DNA of 64,000 bases from RBG-16-34-14 sp963727535. GTDB lineage: Bacteria; Bacteroidota; Ignavibacteria; Ignavibacteriales; Ignavibacteriaceae. Below the pieces are notes generated by a model, which did not search any database, had not been told where the DNA came from, and saw nothing but the letters and a program-made list of their open reading frames with translations. The stretch's first letter is position 1, and each line of letters begins with the position of its first letter. Of the stretch, positions 63,499 to 64,000 are shown piece after piece. A program made the translations under genes and the position numbers. The stretch is taken from NCBI GenBank assembly GCA_963727535.1, contig CAVSGR010000001.1, positions 372,001 to 436,000 of the forward strand, written 5' to 3'.

Positions 63499-64000
63499 TT
63501 TTCACTGGTCGCTGTTTTCTTTTTAAGAATTTGTTCCGGTGTTAATCCCATATTGTCAAGTTCATCTTTAGCAGATGAAGCGAGTTCACTATCCGGATAT
63601 TTCTCTAAGAAAAGTTTGTAAGTTTTTATTGCTTCATCATAATTTTTGAGTTCATTTGCGTAAATAAATCCAGCCATAAATAAAGATTGAGGAGCTTGTT
63701 CGCTTTTAGGATATTTATCAGCGACCGAGACAAAAATTTTCGCAGATTGTTTTATAGATTCTTCTTTGGACATATTTTTAATTTTGTTGTCATGGTACAA
63801 AGCAGCTTCTTTAACAAGAGCTTCAGGAGCTAATTTACTTCCTGGATATTCCATTACTAATTTTTGGTAAGATGATAAAGCTTCGGAATACTTCCCGTCT
63901 TTGGCATTCTTTGCTGCTTCATCCATATATTCTTTATCCGAAGTTTTGCTACAGCCGGCTAAAAGAAAAACAATTATTGCAAAAACAGATAATGCTTTTT
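63495..64000 (-). CDS. TPR lipoprotein (BamD/CpoB-like), 5' partial
   Basis: Reading leftward from the window edge gives KALSVFAIIVFLLAGC, a lipobox, so only a residue or so is missing at the N-terminus. At least three TPR units follow (YSEALSSYQKLVMEYPGSK, KYPKSEQAPQSLFMAGFIY, DEAIKTYKLFLEKYPDSEL). This outer-membrane assembly or envelope-type repeat arrangement occurs in BamD/YfiO and CpoB proteins. The protein is short, so a simpler TPR lipoprotein is equally possible. It is cotranscribed with the DUF58 gene. Confidence 0.82.
   Translation of the reverse strand, partial: KALSVFAIIVFLLAGCSKTSDKEYMDEAAKNAKDGKYSEALSSYQKLVMEYPGSKLAPEALVKEAALYHDNKIKNMSKEESIKQSAKIFVSVADKYPKSEQAPQSLFMAGFIYANELKNYDEAIKTYKLFLEKYPDSELASSAKDELDNMGLTPEQILKKKTATSEK

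Overview
The window is AT-rich bacterial DNA that most likely comes from an Ignavibacteria-like member of the Bacteroidota/Chlorobiota group. Evidence: several secreted proteins end in a type IX secretion (T9SS) sorting domain with the NYPNPFNPSTTI-type motif; there is a PorV/PorQ-family outer-membrane protein; complex I is the 11-subunit form ordered nuoABCDHIJKLMN without nuoEFG; and atpD-atpC stand alone. No rRNA, tRNA or CRISPR array was seen.

Layout. 1-5350: 3' part of an M61 peptidase, then a leftward group of rpiB (unusual N-terminal extension, altered active-site loop), a GDP-mannose pyrophosphorylase, an unknown helical protein and alr. 5717-16784: a sigma70-like promoter and the rightward nuo operon, interrupted between nuoC and nuoD by a small element encoding a four-helix-bundle protein. 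17100-19705: an IscR-like Rrf2 regulator, a small unknown protein, an IscA-type protein, a superoxide dismutase with two possible starts, and a Lon-substrate-binding-domain protein. 19702-21552: atpD-atpC, leftward. 21645-35129: seven leftward genes for exported proteins (two T9SS proteins with OB-fold-like domains, one of them with a phospholipase-D-type nuclease, a further T9SS protein, a TonB-dependent receptor, PorV/PorQ, NHL and other lipoproteins). 35276-43060: lipoate and branched-chain 2-oxoacid dehydrogenase genes (lpd, lipB, E1, E2, lipA) with a glycosyltransferase. 43225-44778: TauE/SafE transporter, rhodanese, STAS protein. 44816-52385: homogentisate pathway for tyrosine (hpd, hmgA, aminotransferase, FAH, flavoprotein, acetoacetate-CoA ligase). 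52529-60332: nth, then a decaying block of secreted repeat proteins. 60713-64000: glmM, a second four-helix-bundle element, a DUF58 protein and a TPR lipoprotein.

The most interesting pattern is a dispersed family of hairpin elements whose arms are runs of degenerate 7-nt or 8-nt words. Two copies (7226-7743, 62062-62591) carry a four-helix-bundle gene of the S23/Avd-like type between the arms. Others (11323, 16911, 25351, 51176) are gene-less, and a one-armed copy lies inside a coding region (57302). They sit tightly against stop codons or inside N-terminal coding sequence. They look like small mobile elements with variable-repeat ends, possibly mobilised in trans.

At least four otherwise intact housekeeping genes (nuoN, atpC, the E2 gene, and glmM twice) are broken by exactly one extra base. 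A shared technical cause is most likely. The 53.4-60.3 kb block has many more lesions, including a nonsense codon, and looks like true decay.
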